Shown here one piece after another: positions 1 through 12,950 of a stretch of 64,000 nt of DNA (position 1 is its first letter; the number at the start of each line of letters is the position of its first letter). The position numbers and the translations under genes were made by a program. Source of the stretch: Oryza sativa Japonica Group. Its lineage: Eukaryota > Streptophyta > Magnoliopsida > Poales > Poaceae. The notes under the pieces are model-generated. The model had not been told where the DNA came from, did not search any database, and saw only the letters and a list, made by a program, of their open reading frames with translations. Where the stretch lies: contig NC_089039.1 of assembly GCF_034140825.1 (NCBI RefSeq), positions 26,981,001 to 27,045,000 on the forward strand. Reading direction: 5' to 3'.

Positions 1-536
1 CGTACTACAGGAGGGAAAGCCGTCGTAGTGGACGCACAGTTCGTCCACTCTCCAGGATCCAGATCGTGCCGACGCACAGTTCGTCGTAGTGGACACTGGA
101 CACAACCACCACGCCACCCCACCTCTATCTGCATGACATATGGGCCCACGATGTCGCGGACCCCACGCGCCAGCCTCTCCTAACACGTCCCCCGAGAAAG
201 CCGTCGCCTCCTCCCCCCTTCTCCAAGCCCGAGACGTCCGAGAAAACCACATCACACGGCCCCACTTGTCAGCGACGCCAAGGTGGGTCCCACCTTTGCC
301 ACTTGTGGCTTCTTCTCGCCGTTCAAATTTTGAATCCCCACGCGGCCACCGCTAATTGAACGGAACGGAACGGTTTGCTGCGGAGTTCGCGTCGTCGTGG
401 ACGAAAAAGACAACGGCTAACTCCCCCTACCCCCACCACTTCTCCTCCTACTTCCATTTTGTCTCTCGCCTTGGCTTCTTCTTCTTCCTCCTCGCGCTGC
501 CCCCACAGGAGGAGTTTGTGAGCTCTCTCAGCGTCG
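1..536 (+). promoter_or_regulatory. Upstream region and 5' leader of the IQD gene
   Basis: No gene is visible here. The stretch is GC-rich with pyrimidine-rich runs at about 415-500, as in plant 5' leaders, and precedes the IQD start codon at 537. A 15-base word (GACGCACAGTTCGTC) occurs twice, at 31-45 and 71-85. I see no clear TATA box. Confidence 0.4.
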
Positions 537-3075
537 ATGGGGGCGTCGGGGAAGTGGATCAAGTCGCTGGTGAGCCTCAAGGCGGCGCCGGAGGGGACGA
601 CGAAGGGGCGGAGGTGGACCCGGCTGTGGCGGAGCAGCTCGTCGGCGTCGGCGTCGGCGTCGACCGCGGGGGACGCGTCGGAGTCGGCGTCGTCGGAGGC
701 CGACGCGTTCAGCTCGGTCGTCGCCGCCGTCGTCCGCGCGCCGCCCAGGGACTTCCGCGTCATCCGCCAGGAGTGGGCCGCCGTCCGCGTCCAGGCGGCC
801 TTCCGCGCCTTCTTGGTAAGACACAGATTTTTCTGATGCTGCTCTTGATGTGGCGCGGTGGTGGTGATGCTGTGCTTTGCGTGGTGTGTCAATGGCGTGT
901 GGAGTTAGGCGCGGCGGGCGTTGAAGGCGCTGAGAGGCATCGTGCGGCTGCAGGCGCTGGTGCGGGGGCGGCTGGTGCGGCGGCAGCTCGCCGTGACGCT
1001 CAAGTGCATGAACGCGCTGCTGCGGGTGCAGGAGCGCGCGCGGGAGCGGCGGGCGCGCTGCTCGGCGGATGGCCGGGACTCGCAGGACGCGGTCGGCGAG
1101 CGCGACGGCCGCGCCGACCCGATCAAACAAGCAGAGGTACATGGGAACACAGCCTGACCCGCGTGCTTCTCTTACGATTGATACGTGCAGTGCTATATCC
1201 TTCTTGCGTTAATTTCTGAATGCAAAAAATTGCATTGGTGGCGCTTCCTCTGTGCAGTGGATTAAAGAATCGAAATACTTGTGTAGTGGAGTATATATAA
1301 ATGGTAATCTGCATGCCATTTCTGCAAATTCGATGGCATTGCTCCATTTCTTGGGACTTTGGGAGTGGAATTTGGTAGAGTCAGATTGAAGTGTGCCTTC
1401 CATTTTCCTATATCGGTATGTAAGATGGGCCTCTAGCTCAACACTGGTACGTCTATGGCCCATGGGCTGTGTGAGTGTGTGGTTGAATTCACTCCCATGT
1501 AGGCTTTAATATTGCAACTACTCCCTCCGTTTCACAATGTAAGTCATTCTAACATTTCTCACATTCATATTGATGTAACATCAATCTAGATTCATTAACA
1601 TCAATATGAATGTGGGAAATGCTAGAATGACTTATATTGTGAAAAAGGAAGTATTTAGAACAAGATAGAGCTTGCACCAATCCAAATCAAAGTTATAAAG
1701 TAAGATTTTGAATTCAGTCCTCAAAATAGTTGTCTTACTGACATACAAAAATGATGTATTTATTTGGAGATCATTTGAAGGCTTGAAAATTGAAAATTGT
1801 TCTTTTTAGTTAAGTTATACTACTAGGTGTTATAATTTGAGAGGTTTGTACTGGTGCCTTAATTTGATTCCTTAAGAAGAAAGTGATGTATGACTTAATA
1901 TGGTGGGGGTACTTTTACCTGAAAATGACTTTTCGGACTGATAAGGACAATTAAGGTTCCTTTTTTAGTAATGATTGAGTCCATTAAGATTGTTGTTTTC
2001 TCTCTCGTAATGACAACACATGTTTGAATCGATCTTGGAAGTGATCCTGTTAGGTAAGAAGAGGCAATGCTGACAAGACCGATAACGCCTTTTGCAATTA
2101 GTTATTGCCAGGCAAAGTTCTAAGCTGGAACTGTGCTGGTTCTTTTAAAAAGTCCTGAGGCCACACAGGAATATATTTTTTGGTGTTTTAATTAGAGAGA
2201 AAAAAAGCGAATTTTGCTTTAAAATGAGATGTATATCGTATTAACATGTCAAAGATTGTGGCATTGCAGGAACAATGGTGTGACAGTCAAGGATCGGTTT
2301 CTGAAGTAAGATCGAAAATACACATGAGGCATGATGCTGTGGCTAAGAGGGAAAGGGCAATTGCTTATGCGCTTTCTCACCAGGTATACTTTTGTATCAT
2401 TAAGAGGAACTCTTGCGCTGGACGACGCAAGTTGATATAACATGCTGCTCACATCCATTTTCCTTTCAGCCTAGGAGTTCAAAACAAAGTGCAAGGCCAA
2501 GCTCTCCTGCTAGATCTCTGAGGAACCATGAGTCTAATAGGTGCAATCACGACTGGAGCTATATTGAAGGATGGATGGCAACAAAGCCTTGGGAGAGCAG
2601 GCTCATGGAGCAAAGCCATGCTGAATTGAAGTGTTCCAAGAACAGTGGCGAACTGAACTTAGCTGGCGCCCAACTTTCAAATGCAAGCTCAGTTAAGATG
2701 AGAGGGAACAGGGTGGCAGCAAAGCCTCCTTCTGTACTCTCAGCTTCTTCTTCAGACTTCCCGTGTGATGTGAGCTCTGCATCGACATCGTCAGCAACTC
2801 CAGCAAGATCCGACGGTGGACATGGTGAAGGTCCGAGTTACATGAGCTTGACGAAGTCTGCAAAAGCAAGGCAGAGCTGCAACAGTCCATTCCAGATTCA
2901 GAGACAGCGATCTGGAGGCATGTCATCTTACAAAAGGGTTGCACTCTCTCCATTAGATGTTCAGAGCAACGCCTGTTCAGAATTTTCAGTCACCTCCAGG
3001 AAGTTAAACAGTCTGTCTCTGAAAGGCCGTAGCATGACAAGGAGCTTGGACAAGGAGAATGACAATCTGTTCTAG
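537..3075 (+). CDS. IQ67-domain (IQD) calmodulin-binding protein, four coding exons
   Basis: Coding exons are 537-815, 909-1136, 2270-2383 and 2470-3075, each joined in phase 0 with GT-AG introns, giving 408 residues. Exon 1 ends and exon 2 begins inside an IQ67 region (about residues 79-145). It carries the IQ core [20 protein letters not shown], then [17 protein letters not shown] and the basic run [13 protein letters not shown] phase-0 intron inside the IQ67 region is a hallmark of plant IQD genes. The N-terminus [15 protein letters not shown] is also typical, and the C-terminal part is Ser/Arg-rich with the motif [14 protein letters not shown], seen near the end of many IQDs. The family binds calmodulin and acts as scaffolds at microtubules, the plasma membrane or the nucleus. 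Which IQD member it is cannot be told from the sequence. Intron 2 holds a Stowaway MITE. The start at 537 is the first ATG giving the conserved N-terminus. Confidence 0.93.
1521..1651. mobile_element. Stowaway-type MITE in IQD intron 2
   Basis: The element starts CTCCCTCCGTTTCACAATGT and ends with an imperfect inverted copy, flanked by TA at 1519-1520 and 1652-1653. The inner sequence is almost fully palindromic (CATTCATATTGATG against CATCAATATGAATG), so a transcript would fold into a long hairpin. A truncated relative lies at 56788-56847. Confidence 0.85.
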
Positions 3076-4283
3076 CTTGCTGTTCTATGGACAAATTAGC
3101 TAATTTGCATCTTACATATATATTATCTGATCCGTTGTTAGCATTTATACATCCAAGCCAAGCTCAATGCCTCATTGCCTCTATCATGTTTTTTGTATGC
3201 ACAACTGAGATTAGTCATTAGTTAAATGTCTGAACCTCTTTTTATCCCTAAATGCTGTGTAGTAGTATTATAAAGAGCTGCAGTTCTAATTGGAGATGGT
3301 GACAGTTTCTTATGTTTGAATATATATCAATTATGAATGCTAGCTTGGGGACAATGAGAATGATGCAACGTTTATCATCTTCCGTAAAGATCACATGACA
3401 TGCCATTGCCGATCGTCTGATTGCTCAAACAATTGCCATAACTCTCGCCGATTGGTCGCTCTCATCACAATCACCGGGTAAACATTTTAGGTTTGGTGCA
3501 GCGATCGTCCTTGATTGGCTTCTTTATTTAGTGTCCTTTTGACTAACGACGTGATCAATTACAATAATCCTCTCCTCATTTGCTTTTCAAAAAAACCCTA
3601 CGATTTGGTCATTTGTACCAGCATCAGCGACCAATACGTGGCGTCCTGAAATTAAAAGGACGAGAGAAAAGGATTAAAGAAAAGAATTCGAACACGACGA
3701 GATTGTGCAGAGCAGCAGCAGCTGCAACTGTACCACTCCCTGGTTGGTCACTGCACAAGAGAGTGAGAGGGACGTGGTGAAAGCTATGCCGAAACCGACC
3801 ACCACATTAAACCGCACATCTACCAAAATCCACGTTTTACATCAGTGAGAGCACTATTTTCTGATGTCAAAACCAGTCTATGTTGGTTTACAGAAAGCCA
3901 TCGAAAGCAGCCCGTAAAACCAACGACTTTCGGTTAATTCAGTAAGAAGAAGAATAGCTAAAACCGTTTGGTTTTTCATAAACTGCTTCTAGCGGTTTTA
4001 TGAAAACCAAGTGCTTTACAATCGGTATTAAAAAATATCATCAAGTATAAAAATGTTTAATCGATGTCTTAAACAAACTATCTTCGGTTTATAAGCGTAA
4101 ATTTTGTCCCCTTCCGCTACTTCGATCACATGTCTATGGCTTATAATCGTACAACTGCCTTTTAAGCAGCAAATTTAACTATTTGCCTTTGTCAAAAATA
4201 TTTTTTAAAACTATTTGCCTCTCTTGTTACAAAGTGATATTTGTTGCCACTCACCCTTTCGAAATGGCAAAAGAAAAAAAAGA

Positions 4284-4433
4284 AGTTAATTACCTCCATT
4301 CAAGCAGGCTCTCTCGGTCTATCTCTACATATGCTGAAGCATGTTTGTTTAGAGAAAAAAAGGGGTTAATTATCTCCTTTTAAGCATGCACTCTCGGTTT
4401 CTCTCTAAATATGTTGAAGCATGTTTTTGTTTC
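4284..4433. repeat. 79-bp imperfect tandem duplication
   Basis: A block beginning GTTAATTACCTCC and ending GAAGCATGTTTGTTT is repeated with about 79 bp offset, beginning GTTAATTATCTCC and ending GAAGCATGTTTTTGTTT. The two units differ at several bases, so the duplication is not recent. Confidence 0.75.
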
Positions 4434-4674
4434 TTACCGCAGCTGGGGTTGTTAGTGTCACTCACCTGATAGTAACTTGGCCACCCCTCACTTTGTCGCT
4501 AGGAGGAGGAGGAGGCAATTAATTCTGGTTGCGCAAGCGACACCGGCGCAGACGTGCCATCGTTTCAGCGACCCAGGAGCGGATGGTCCAGGGGGGGTTA
4601 GTGTGGTACAGTGCCACGCATGCCGTTATCCGGAGAGAAGAGGAAAGTGAATTCTTTTATTTTCAGAACTTTTT

Positions 4675-4904
4675 TTAACTCTTAATACTTACTACTTGTC
4701 TGCTTTGAGTTTTTTGTTTAAAAAATTTAATCATTCGTCTTATTAAAAAAATAAAATTATTATTTATTTTATTTATGACTTACTTTATTATTTAAGTATT
4801 ACTTATCCTTTTTATATTTGTACACATTTTTCAAATAAAACGAATGATCAAACGTTGTAAGGAAAAAATCAAAACGATAACTACTATAAGACGGAGGTAG
4901 TATT
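4675..4904. mobile_element. Degenerate Stowaway-like MITE
   Basis: The left half carries ATTCGTCTTATTAAAAAA and the right half its inverted partner AAATAAAACGAATGATCAAACG, ending GACGGAGGTAGTA. This core (cgtcttatt...aataagacgaacggtcaaa) recurs in the elements at 12717, 38745, 42840, 55740 and about 56850. The left end is eroded. Confidence 0.6.
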
Positions 4905-5578
4905 TTCTAGATTTGTATCTTTTTACTAAAACAACGCGATCACATCGGTTTAAATGGCGTGACAACGTTATTGACATCACTCTACAAGCCACGTCATTTT
5001 AGCTGGTGTGGCAGAATAAAATCGCCACGTCCTTTGCGAGTGGCGTGATAGTATTATTTTGCCACGTCAAATGTTCAGATTTTGGAAATTTTTATTTTAG
5101 ATATTTGTTTTCAAAATGAAAGGTTTCAAAAAAATAATAAAAGAAACGAAAAATGGAGGGAGGGTTCAGTGGACCGGAGGGAGGAGAGGGGCAGAAGAGG
5201 CAGGCGAGATTCTCGGAGACAGACCGGTGAGGGGGACAATTCAGAGTTACGGGCTTTGAGGACGGGGAGGCGGGGGCCCCGCCCCCACCGGCGTGTGCAG
5301 CGCCGGTGATTGGCGTGGCGTGGCGTGGCGTGGCGCGGTGTGGTCACCGCGAAAATGACAGCGGCGACGAGGGGGGGGGAGGAGGTGGTGGTGGTGGTGG
5401 TGGATGGCGCCCTGCTTTGACCCACCCCGGAATTAAAAGGGAGGCGATCATTGCGTACGTTGCGCGCACCGCCTCGCCCTTAATGCTGCCGCCTTCACTC
5501 TTCTCGCTGGAGCAGCAGGAGGAGGAGGAGATAGAGTGAGGCCGTGACGGCGACGGCGAGGTCTGGGGGCGGGGCGCG

Positions 5579-7434
5579 ATGGGAGACGGAGCGGAGGCGG
5601 CGGGGGCGACCGCGGCGAGCAGGTTCGGGACGATCTGCGTCTTCTGCGGCAGCAACGCGGGGCGCCGCAGGGTGTTCGGCGACGCGGCGCTCGACCTCGG
5701 CCACGAGCTGGTACGCGTAGATAACGGGCGGGCGCGTGGCGCGGCGACGGTCGAGCTGTCTCGCTCGCCGCCGCCGCCGCCGCCATCGTACTTTTCCATC
5801 CTTGGTTTCACACTTTTTTTTTCAGGTGCGAGCCGTGAGATTCTTCTCCTTTTTTTGTTTTTCAGGTGAGGCGGGGCGTCGATCTGGTCTACGGCGGCGG
5901 CAGCATCGGGCTGATGGGCTTGATCGCGCGTACGGTTCTCGACGGCGGCCGCCGTGTCGTCGGGTACGTACGCACGCAGCCAGCTTCGTTTCTGCGCCTG
6001 AGAGCGATTTCCTCATTACTTTTGCTGCCTTGCTTTCGCGGCTGCACCTGCGGATGCCTGTGATTCTCGTGTACGTGCTACACCACCATCTAATGCGGCG
6101 TGATAAAATTTTTGCTTGATTTATTCGCAGGGTGATTCCTAGAGCTCTCATGGCTGTCGAGGTCTGCAATCTCTTCGACTTCCTTTCAGTATTTCGTAGA
6201 TTTTTCAGGGTTCAGAAGTGTCGTTGAATTCAGCTCTGTATTGGTATGTTTTAGCGTTTGCCATGTTGTGTTCTTACTTGGAGAACTTGCCGTTGGAATC
6301 CTGTGGTGTTTGGATCAGAATTCCACATTTGAAATGAACCCTAAAGTCTAAACGAAATGATCAAGCTAGACAGGGCTAGGATTTCCGAAAGTTTGGTTTC
6401 TGTCCATTTTTAGGTGGCAGGTACAAGCCGTATAGCAGCATACTTCAATTCATTGTTAGTTTTCAGCTGAATTAAATAGTAGGACCAGTACACTTGCTAT
6501 CTTGAATTTGTCAGGGTGATGTTTATCTTGAATATGTCAGGGTGAAGTTACCTGATCCTAACATAATTGATAATAGTACGTGTATGCGATCATTTAAAAG
6601 AGATGTTTTACTTTGACTTGGAAGGACTGTACAGCTTTGTGAAGAATTTTGTAAAGGGAGTGGTTTGTGTTGACATTTGCAAATATTGCTTTTCTAACAG
6701 ATATCAGGTGAGAGTGTGGGAGAAGTAATAGTTGTACAGGACATGCATGAGCGGAAAGCGGAGATGGCTCGGCGATCCAAAGCGTTCATTGCTCTTCCTG
6801 GTAATTGATAATTCCAATATATGTGAGATGGACTGACGATCTGAAATGTTCAGTACCTTCTTTCTAACATCATCTATCACACTAGTAATTGATAATTCAA
6901 ATGTAACTTGGTTATTGATTTTTATCAGGGGGCTATGGAACAATGGAGGAGCTGTTAGAGATGATAACATGGTGCCAACTTGGAATTCATGACAAGCCAG
7001 TAAGCATAATTGAGATATTTGATACTAGATATATTGTAAACGGCAAAGTAGCATAATGCTTTGTTGATGGATTAAGGTCTCCATCACATATAAAACCTTG
7101 GCCAATTGAACAGGTTGGATTGCTAAATGTTGACGGTTACTACGATCCACTGCTCGCGTTGTTCGACAAAGGCGAGGCGGAGGGCTTCATCAACTCTGAT
7201 TGTAGACAAATATTTGTATCTGCACCAACTGCAAGTGAATTGCTGACAAAGATGGAGGTAATTTGACTGACCTATGAACTCTGATGTGAGCATTTGCAAA
7301 GCCTGAGCGACTTTTTTCATGCCCCCATTTGGACTCAGCAATACACTCGGTTGCACCAGGAGGTGGCCCCTGCAACAAGCTGGGAGATCTCAGAGCTTGG
7401 CTATGGAAGAACACCGGGCGCTGATCAATCCTAG
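5579..7434 (+). CDS. LOGL: LONELY GUY-like cytokinin riboside 5'-monophosphate phosphoribohydrolase
   Basis: Seven exons (5579-5710, 5866-5963, 6131-6161, 6701-6800, 6929-6999, 7114-7257, 7339-7434) join in frame to 223 residues. The family cleaves ribose 5-phosphate from cytokinin nucleotides and releases the active free bases, in cytosol and nucleus. The motifs are in the usual order: [10 protein letters not shown] near residue 19, [10 protein letters not shown] at 53-62, [12 protein letters not shown], and the signature PGGYGTMEE at 120-128, followed by [18 protein letters not shown]. The length matches plant LOGs (about 210-240). No targeting peptide is visible. Exon 3 is only 31 nt, and its donor reads GAG|GTCTGC, weaker than the others. 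A second acceptor at 5824-5825 precedes GTGCGA but does not keep the conserved [12 protein letters not shown] frame. Assignment to the family is secure; which of the rice LOG-like genes it is cannot be decided here. Confidence 0.95.
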
Positions 7435-8203
7435 CCCCCCTCACTTCAAAAGTGACTAGTACAAGCTCTACTAATGCCTTTGCTTTTGTTTTCCCTTGCT
7501 TCTTGTGATCAAGTGTCAAATTAAACTCCTCACCATGGACATGGTCTCCAGTTGCTGTGTTCTTGATTTCCATCGATCCGGTGACGAACCAAAGAAGCCG
7601 GTCGTCACCGTCTACAAATTTATTTGAAGTTTGAACTGCTGCATGAATGCATGATCATGTAGTGGGAGTAATATAATTTACTAGTAATTTATGTTTTGAT
7701 TATTCGTGGAATCCGGTATGGGAGCGGCTGCGGGAAAAGCAGCTGCAATTTTCTCGGTCGCCGACGTCACGGGTGGATCAGTGGAATGACATCTGATTGG
7801 ATTTGTACTACTCATTTGAGGCTTTTCTTTTGGGGCTAAGAATGATGATGATGATGATGCGAGATCGCGAGGGTGATGCACTGGATTCTCATCGCTTTGA
7901 AGGTAGGCCGCGGGGGGCGTACTTTCCTCTGCTGGGTCGGTCGGTCTTTTTTGGCATTTGGTTTGCTTTACGGAGCGCGTCTTGTGTTGGTCTCGTCGTC
8001 TTTGGTTGATGACGGTCACGTCGGCACGTCCACGACGTTGTGGATGGAGATCCCTCGCTCCTGTGCTTTTCCTTTTCTTTCTCATTTTTCGCTTGGTTTG
8101 GCTTTGCTTGCACCCGATCGATCGATGTATCTGCACGACACGTCGATACGATCAGCGGCGAAACCAGAAATTATAAGAGAATAGGGCTAAGATATAACTC
8201 TAG

Positions 8204-8350
8204 AGCTGTATTTAATTCACACCAAAATTGAAAGTTTGGTTGAAATTGAAACGATATGACGGAAAAGTTGGAAGTTTGTGTGTGCAGGAAAATTTCGATG
8301 TAATGGAAAAGTTGGAAGTTTGAAGAATAACTTTAGAACTAAACACGGCT
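8204..8350. mobile_element. Tourist/PIF-like MITE remnant
   Basis: The ends are inverted: AGCTGTATTTAATTC at the left and GAACTAAACACGGCT at the right. The words GGAAAAGTTGGAAGTTTG occur twice inside. The target duplication is not clear, so the borders are approximate. Confidence 0.5.
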
Positions 8351-8712
8351 TAATGAAGCATTAGTTTTCTAAAAAAATAATACTACATGGTGAATTGAAC
8401 TTTAAGCATGTTTTTTGATGCGGGCCAAAGACTCAAAGCCCTAGCTGCACTAGCCTGCCCCTGCCCCTAGACACGATCACTGATGTGCATCAACTCTGAA
8501 GCGAACTTCTCTGAAGAAAACGACATGCTAGTTCCATCGCTTGTCTTTTTGAGATAAGAGGAAATAAGAAGATTGAGAGATGCGTAATGAATTTTAAAAA
8601 CAAATATCTTTACATAAAAATTATAAAAAAGTTTAGAAAATGTGCGCTTTGAAAAACCAGAGAATTTTCCATCTCCGGACGAACGCAGCTTCGCAGGTAG
8701 GCTGACGAGGGG

Positions 8713-8783
8713 CGGGCCCAACTTGTACGGCCCGAACGTACGTGATACTCCCGTTCCGTTCCGGCCCAACTATAATGGGCCGC
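8713..8783. promoter_or_regulatory. Orphan Site II cluster
   Basis: GGCCCA occurs at 8715 and 8763 and TGGGCC at 8776, a density otherwise seen in this window just upstream of genes. No open frame or splice-supported gene follows within 1 kb on either strand, so this may be a relic promoter or the promoter of a noncoding transcript. Confidence 0.3.
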
Positions 8784-9472
8784 AGGTGTTGTTCCGGCTC
8801 AATTAGAGGGGGCCTAAACAAACGAGAGCTCACTTTGGTATCAGCTGCGTCTGTGTGTGTCAAGCTACCACTACTCGTGTATCAGGTGGCTGCCGAGCCA
8901 GTGGATCAGTGGATGGATGGGCAAAAGATCGAAAAATACCGGAAACCACTGTAGCAGCAGTCCACTAGTGTGCAGGAAATTTGGTGGTCATCGCTACTAC
9001 TGGCTGCACCTACGCTACTGTTGCATCGTCGTCGAATTCGTTCGTCTAGTGCATCTCAGCCGCATTCTCTGATCATCTCATCGTCGTCCTTCTCTGTAGA
9101 CTGTAGTGTGTATAAATGTACACACGTACTGATCAATAGTAGTAGTGGCGGCATACAGTAGACAAATAGAAAAATACGATATACTGTACTAGCTACTACG
9201 ATACACTTGTACACGTACATGTGTAGTACAGCCTGCAAACCGTGCACGTGGATTGATCTGTACAAGAACCTAACAATTTAATTTCTTTTTTCCCTAGCTT
9301 ACTATCACGTGTAGCGTGTGCTGAAAAGGATTGGTGGTAGTATGACCTAATGTATAGAAGCAAGGTTTAGGAGAGTGAACTAATGTGACTTTTGGAATTG
9401 AGTTTGTTTAACAATTCAGATCCACTTGTATATACTAAGTAAAATTCATGCTTATAGTATGAGCATATACAC

Positions 9473-10154
9473 CACTAGTACAAAAACGATGTCTAGTGCA
9501 CTAGTATTGTAGGGACACTAGAAGACATTTTTCTAGTACTATAGAGACACTTTTCAAATGTCTTTACAATACTATAGAGGCATTTTAAAAAATGTCTAAT
9601 AAGTGCCTTATGGTGAATTGTCTCTATAAACGAAGAGGCATTTTATAAAATATCTATAAGGTGGTAGAGACATTTTCTAGAGACATTAAATTGTACCACA
9701 ACCATATGAAACCAGTAAAATGAGAATAAAATATTTTCCCTTGTTTTTGCCAATCCTTAAACTCATGATCTCTTGAACAAATCATTCTTATCTTCAAGGC
9801 ACTAACCAACTCAACCCCATGTCATTCATTGTATATGTTTATGCCTTAAGTTACTTATATTTAGTCATTTAGTATATTTTTATTGTAAGAAGTGTCTCTA
9901 CAGAGTTTAAAGTGTCTCAAGCAAACGTCTTTACATGTTAGACACATTTTAAAGTGCCGAAAGAATGCCTCTACAAGATATAATCTAATAAAATGTGTTG
10001 AAAATATTTCTAAAGTGTCTCTAGAGTAAAAATTTTCTAGATAATTTTGAAAGTGTCTCTATAAAGTGTCTCTACGCTATAAACTCATGATCTTAGAGGC
10101 AATTTGCAAAATGCCTCTACAAAAGTGTCTTTATATAATGTTTTTGTTGTAGTG
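9473..10154. mobile_element. Non-autonomous CACTA-like element
   Basis: The left end reads CACTAGTACAAAAAC and the right end GTTTTTGTTGTAGTG, inverted CACTA-type termini. The interior is full of short degenerate repeats of the type GTGTCTCTA/AGACATTTT in both orientations, as in the subterminal repeats of CACTA elements. There is no transposase frame. A clear 3-bp target duplication was not found, so the exact borders are uncertain by a few bases. Confidence 0.7.
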
Positions 10155-12716
10155 GGGAGAAATTATGAATGGCGTATAAGTAATTTGTTAAACCACTAGC
10201 CTCAACGGAACCCCTCCTCTTGCCTCGTGTCGTGTACATTGCTGATCCCCTTCCCCATCATCCACCTAAGGTGGTGCTGCACCAGTGGCGGATCCAGCGC
10301 AGAGGCTAAGGGGCATAAGCCCCCTACTTGTTGGATCTCTATGGAAAGAGAGGGTTATCGTTTCACAACTCTAGCCTAATATATCACCATGGCAGTGAAT
10401 GAAGGGGTCGTTCCTATGGATGTTGGTTCCGCGTGTGTCATCCGTAATATAGTTACAGCTTGACGGTTTTACTATAGACGTTGGGCCGTCATCTTACATC
10501 AATCACTGAAGGATGAAGTAATGGGCACAAAGTTCCTCTTCCCAAGCCTAACGCCAAGTCGTTCACCAGTTCCTTTGCTGAAGTCGTCTCAACTATCTCT
10601 AAGTCCAAGGCGATGTGGTTGCTCAGTGGAAACCTCCTCTACTTCCATTGCCATTCCCTTTCTAGCCACCAGCCCTTCTCCACCCGAGGTGATGTCTCCC
10701 TAAATTTTTTCCTATGTTTTGGGTATGCCAGTGCACACCGACAATCCATGGGTTCACCCTGATATGGGATAATAAGAAGTGGTGTCTTACCATCTATTAC
10801 TGATGAGAAGAAAATTTATGAGAGGACCGTTCTCACATTGGCATGATACCGTTCTGGTATGCCGCTAATAACAACAATTAATATGTAATTTAGGCTCATA
10901 GCTCGATATATATATGGATCGGAATTAATTAATGTACCACACGTAACTAGAAAAGTCAGCTAAAATCAAAGATGACACGAGAAACTAACGTACACATGCT
11001 ACCTTACCACTCACGCCATAGCTAAAGGAGTACTACAGTGTAAGGCCAAAATATGCCGCATACGCTTACACTTCCATCGCCGGCTAGCTGAGACAACGGT
11101 GCAATGCAGTGATTACCGGCCGGTACTGCGTCAATTCAAGCCAACACACGACCAAACATTTCCATGTAGGAGTATAAATTTAAGTCTCGTACATCTGATT
11201 AATTGACGGTCGTTATTCTAGCTAGCAGCTGGCTCTCAAATCTCATCGGTTCAATTAATTCGTCTACAGTATACTAACTACTCGTTGATCATGCATACTC
11301 TCTCCATACTTGTAAAGGAAGTCGTTTAGGACAGCGACACGATCTCCAAAACACAACTTTGACTTCTTATTTCTATAAAAATATTTATTAAAAAAATTAT
11401 ATATGTATACTTTTATGAAAGTACTTTTCAAGACAAATCTATACATATAATTTTTACATTTTTAAACTCAAGAACTTGAAAGTTATTCATGATTTATATT
11501 TTTAAGGTTTGACTTAAACATTGTCCTAAACGACTTTCTTTATGACTATGGAGTAGTATATATCTACTCGATCAGAGTCTGCATGCATGTACCTACTATA
11601 TAGGAGTATATGTTAGCGGCTAGTCTCTCTAAAAAGATGACAGAGTGTTAGATTAATAGTTAGGATTTACGGCCTATCTTTTCGTTTATTCTTATACTTA
11701 TCAGCTAAAATTTAAATTTTCAATATTAAATTTAAAATTGATTTTAATATTTTTTTCATCATAGTTTATTTTTCAACATCTGTTTTTAGATCACTAAGAA
11801 TATGTATATAAAAGTTTTATTATAAATTATTTTCCGTTTGTAAATATGTTGTTTGACTTATTTCTTGAATAAGCCAAATGATGGGACTATTAGTTTTCTA
11901 TGGGATGGAGGGTGTACTGGTCCATGCAGCTGCAACAGGAAACCGGCCGGTCGATCGAGCAAATAATACATGGGTCGCAGCGCTACTGTGCACGAGAGCG
12001 ATTGAGCCTGCACGCATGCAGTAAACTGTGGTCCAACACGTCTAAAAAGAGGCCGTTTTTGCACGGCGCGACGACTGTGGCATTGCCTACCTATAGTACA
12101 GCCCTACATATGCTAGCTAAAGAAAATTTCGTTCCAAATTAAGATATATTATATGATACATCATCGACACCCAAGTGATGAAAAACACACACCATTCATA
12201 CATATATATTTTTTAGAAATAAGGTGTTGTCTAATATTTAAGTACATCGACAAAACGATATATATACATGTATATATGTCGGATTAAGTACGGGTATAGA
12301 AAACAATTCAGTCTAATCTCGCATGATAAACCGTTTAATTACACAGCCACCTATAATCTATGGCAAGTGAAAAATCAATTGTTTATATAGTCGTAAAATC
12401 GATCGTCTATTATAGTCTTATTAGGCCAAGTCCTAGATTGACCTACTATTTTAAACCACATTTAAAACATGATAAAAAAATGAATACAATATTATCGACT
12501 CATAGGCTAACAACTCTGAAAAATTGAGTTGTCCATATATTCAACACAACTACCCTACCACGTGGATCGGTGGATGCTACAGTGCATCCGATAGCTTATA
12601 CCACTTCAATTAATGCATATGCTTCCGTTTCCATTTGACCAAATTAAACGAAGTGTTCGTGGTACAAACGTACGTTCCTTCAATTAAATTCGGAAATGAT
12701 TGCACTAACGGGCGTA

Positions 12717-12950
12717 CTTTCTCCGTCCTAATTTAAGTGCAACCATAAGTTTTCGCGTCCAATTTTAATCATCCGTCTTATTTAATTTTTTTTATAATTA
12801 GTATTTTTATTATTATGAGATGATAAAACATTAATAGTATTTTATACGTAACTTATATTTTTAAATTTTTTAAAAATAGTTTTAAATAAGACAAACGGTC
12901 AAAGCTGTGCACGAAAAATTATGACTGCACTTAAAATTAGACGGAGAAAG
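12717..12950. mobile_element. Stowaway-type MITE
   Basis: Inverted ends CTTTCTCCGTCCTAATTTAAG and CTTAAAATTAGACGGAGAAAG lie between TA dinucleotides at 12715-12716 and 12951-12952. It belongs to the same subfamily as the inner element at 42840-43078 and the one at 55740-55980 (shared TGAGATGATAAAACAT core). Confidence 0.85.

Larger units (their letters stand above)
3076..5578. other. Spacer between the IQD and LOG genes
   Basis: No gene is supported. The stretch contains the IQD 3' region, AT-rich low-complexity sequence with repeated GGTTTT words at about 3840-4090, a 79-bp tandem duplication at 4284-4433 and a degenerate MITE at 4675-4904. Near the LOG gene are a GGCGT run at 5310-5335 and a GGT run at 5385-5405. 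A TATAAA-like box for LOG was not found; AATTAAAAGGGAGG at about 5431 is a weak candidate. Confidence 0.5.

Noticed and set aside
5824-5865. Earlier acceptor for LOG exon 2
   Set aside because: It does not preserve the conserved frame [12 protein letters not shown]; the acceptor ending at 5865 does.
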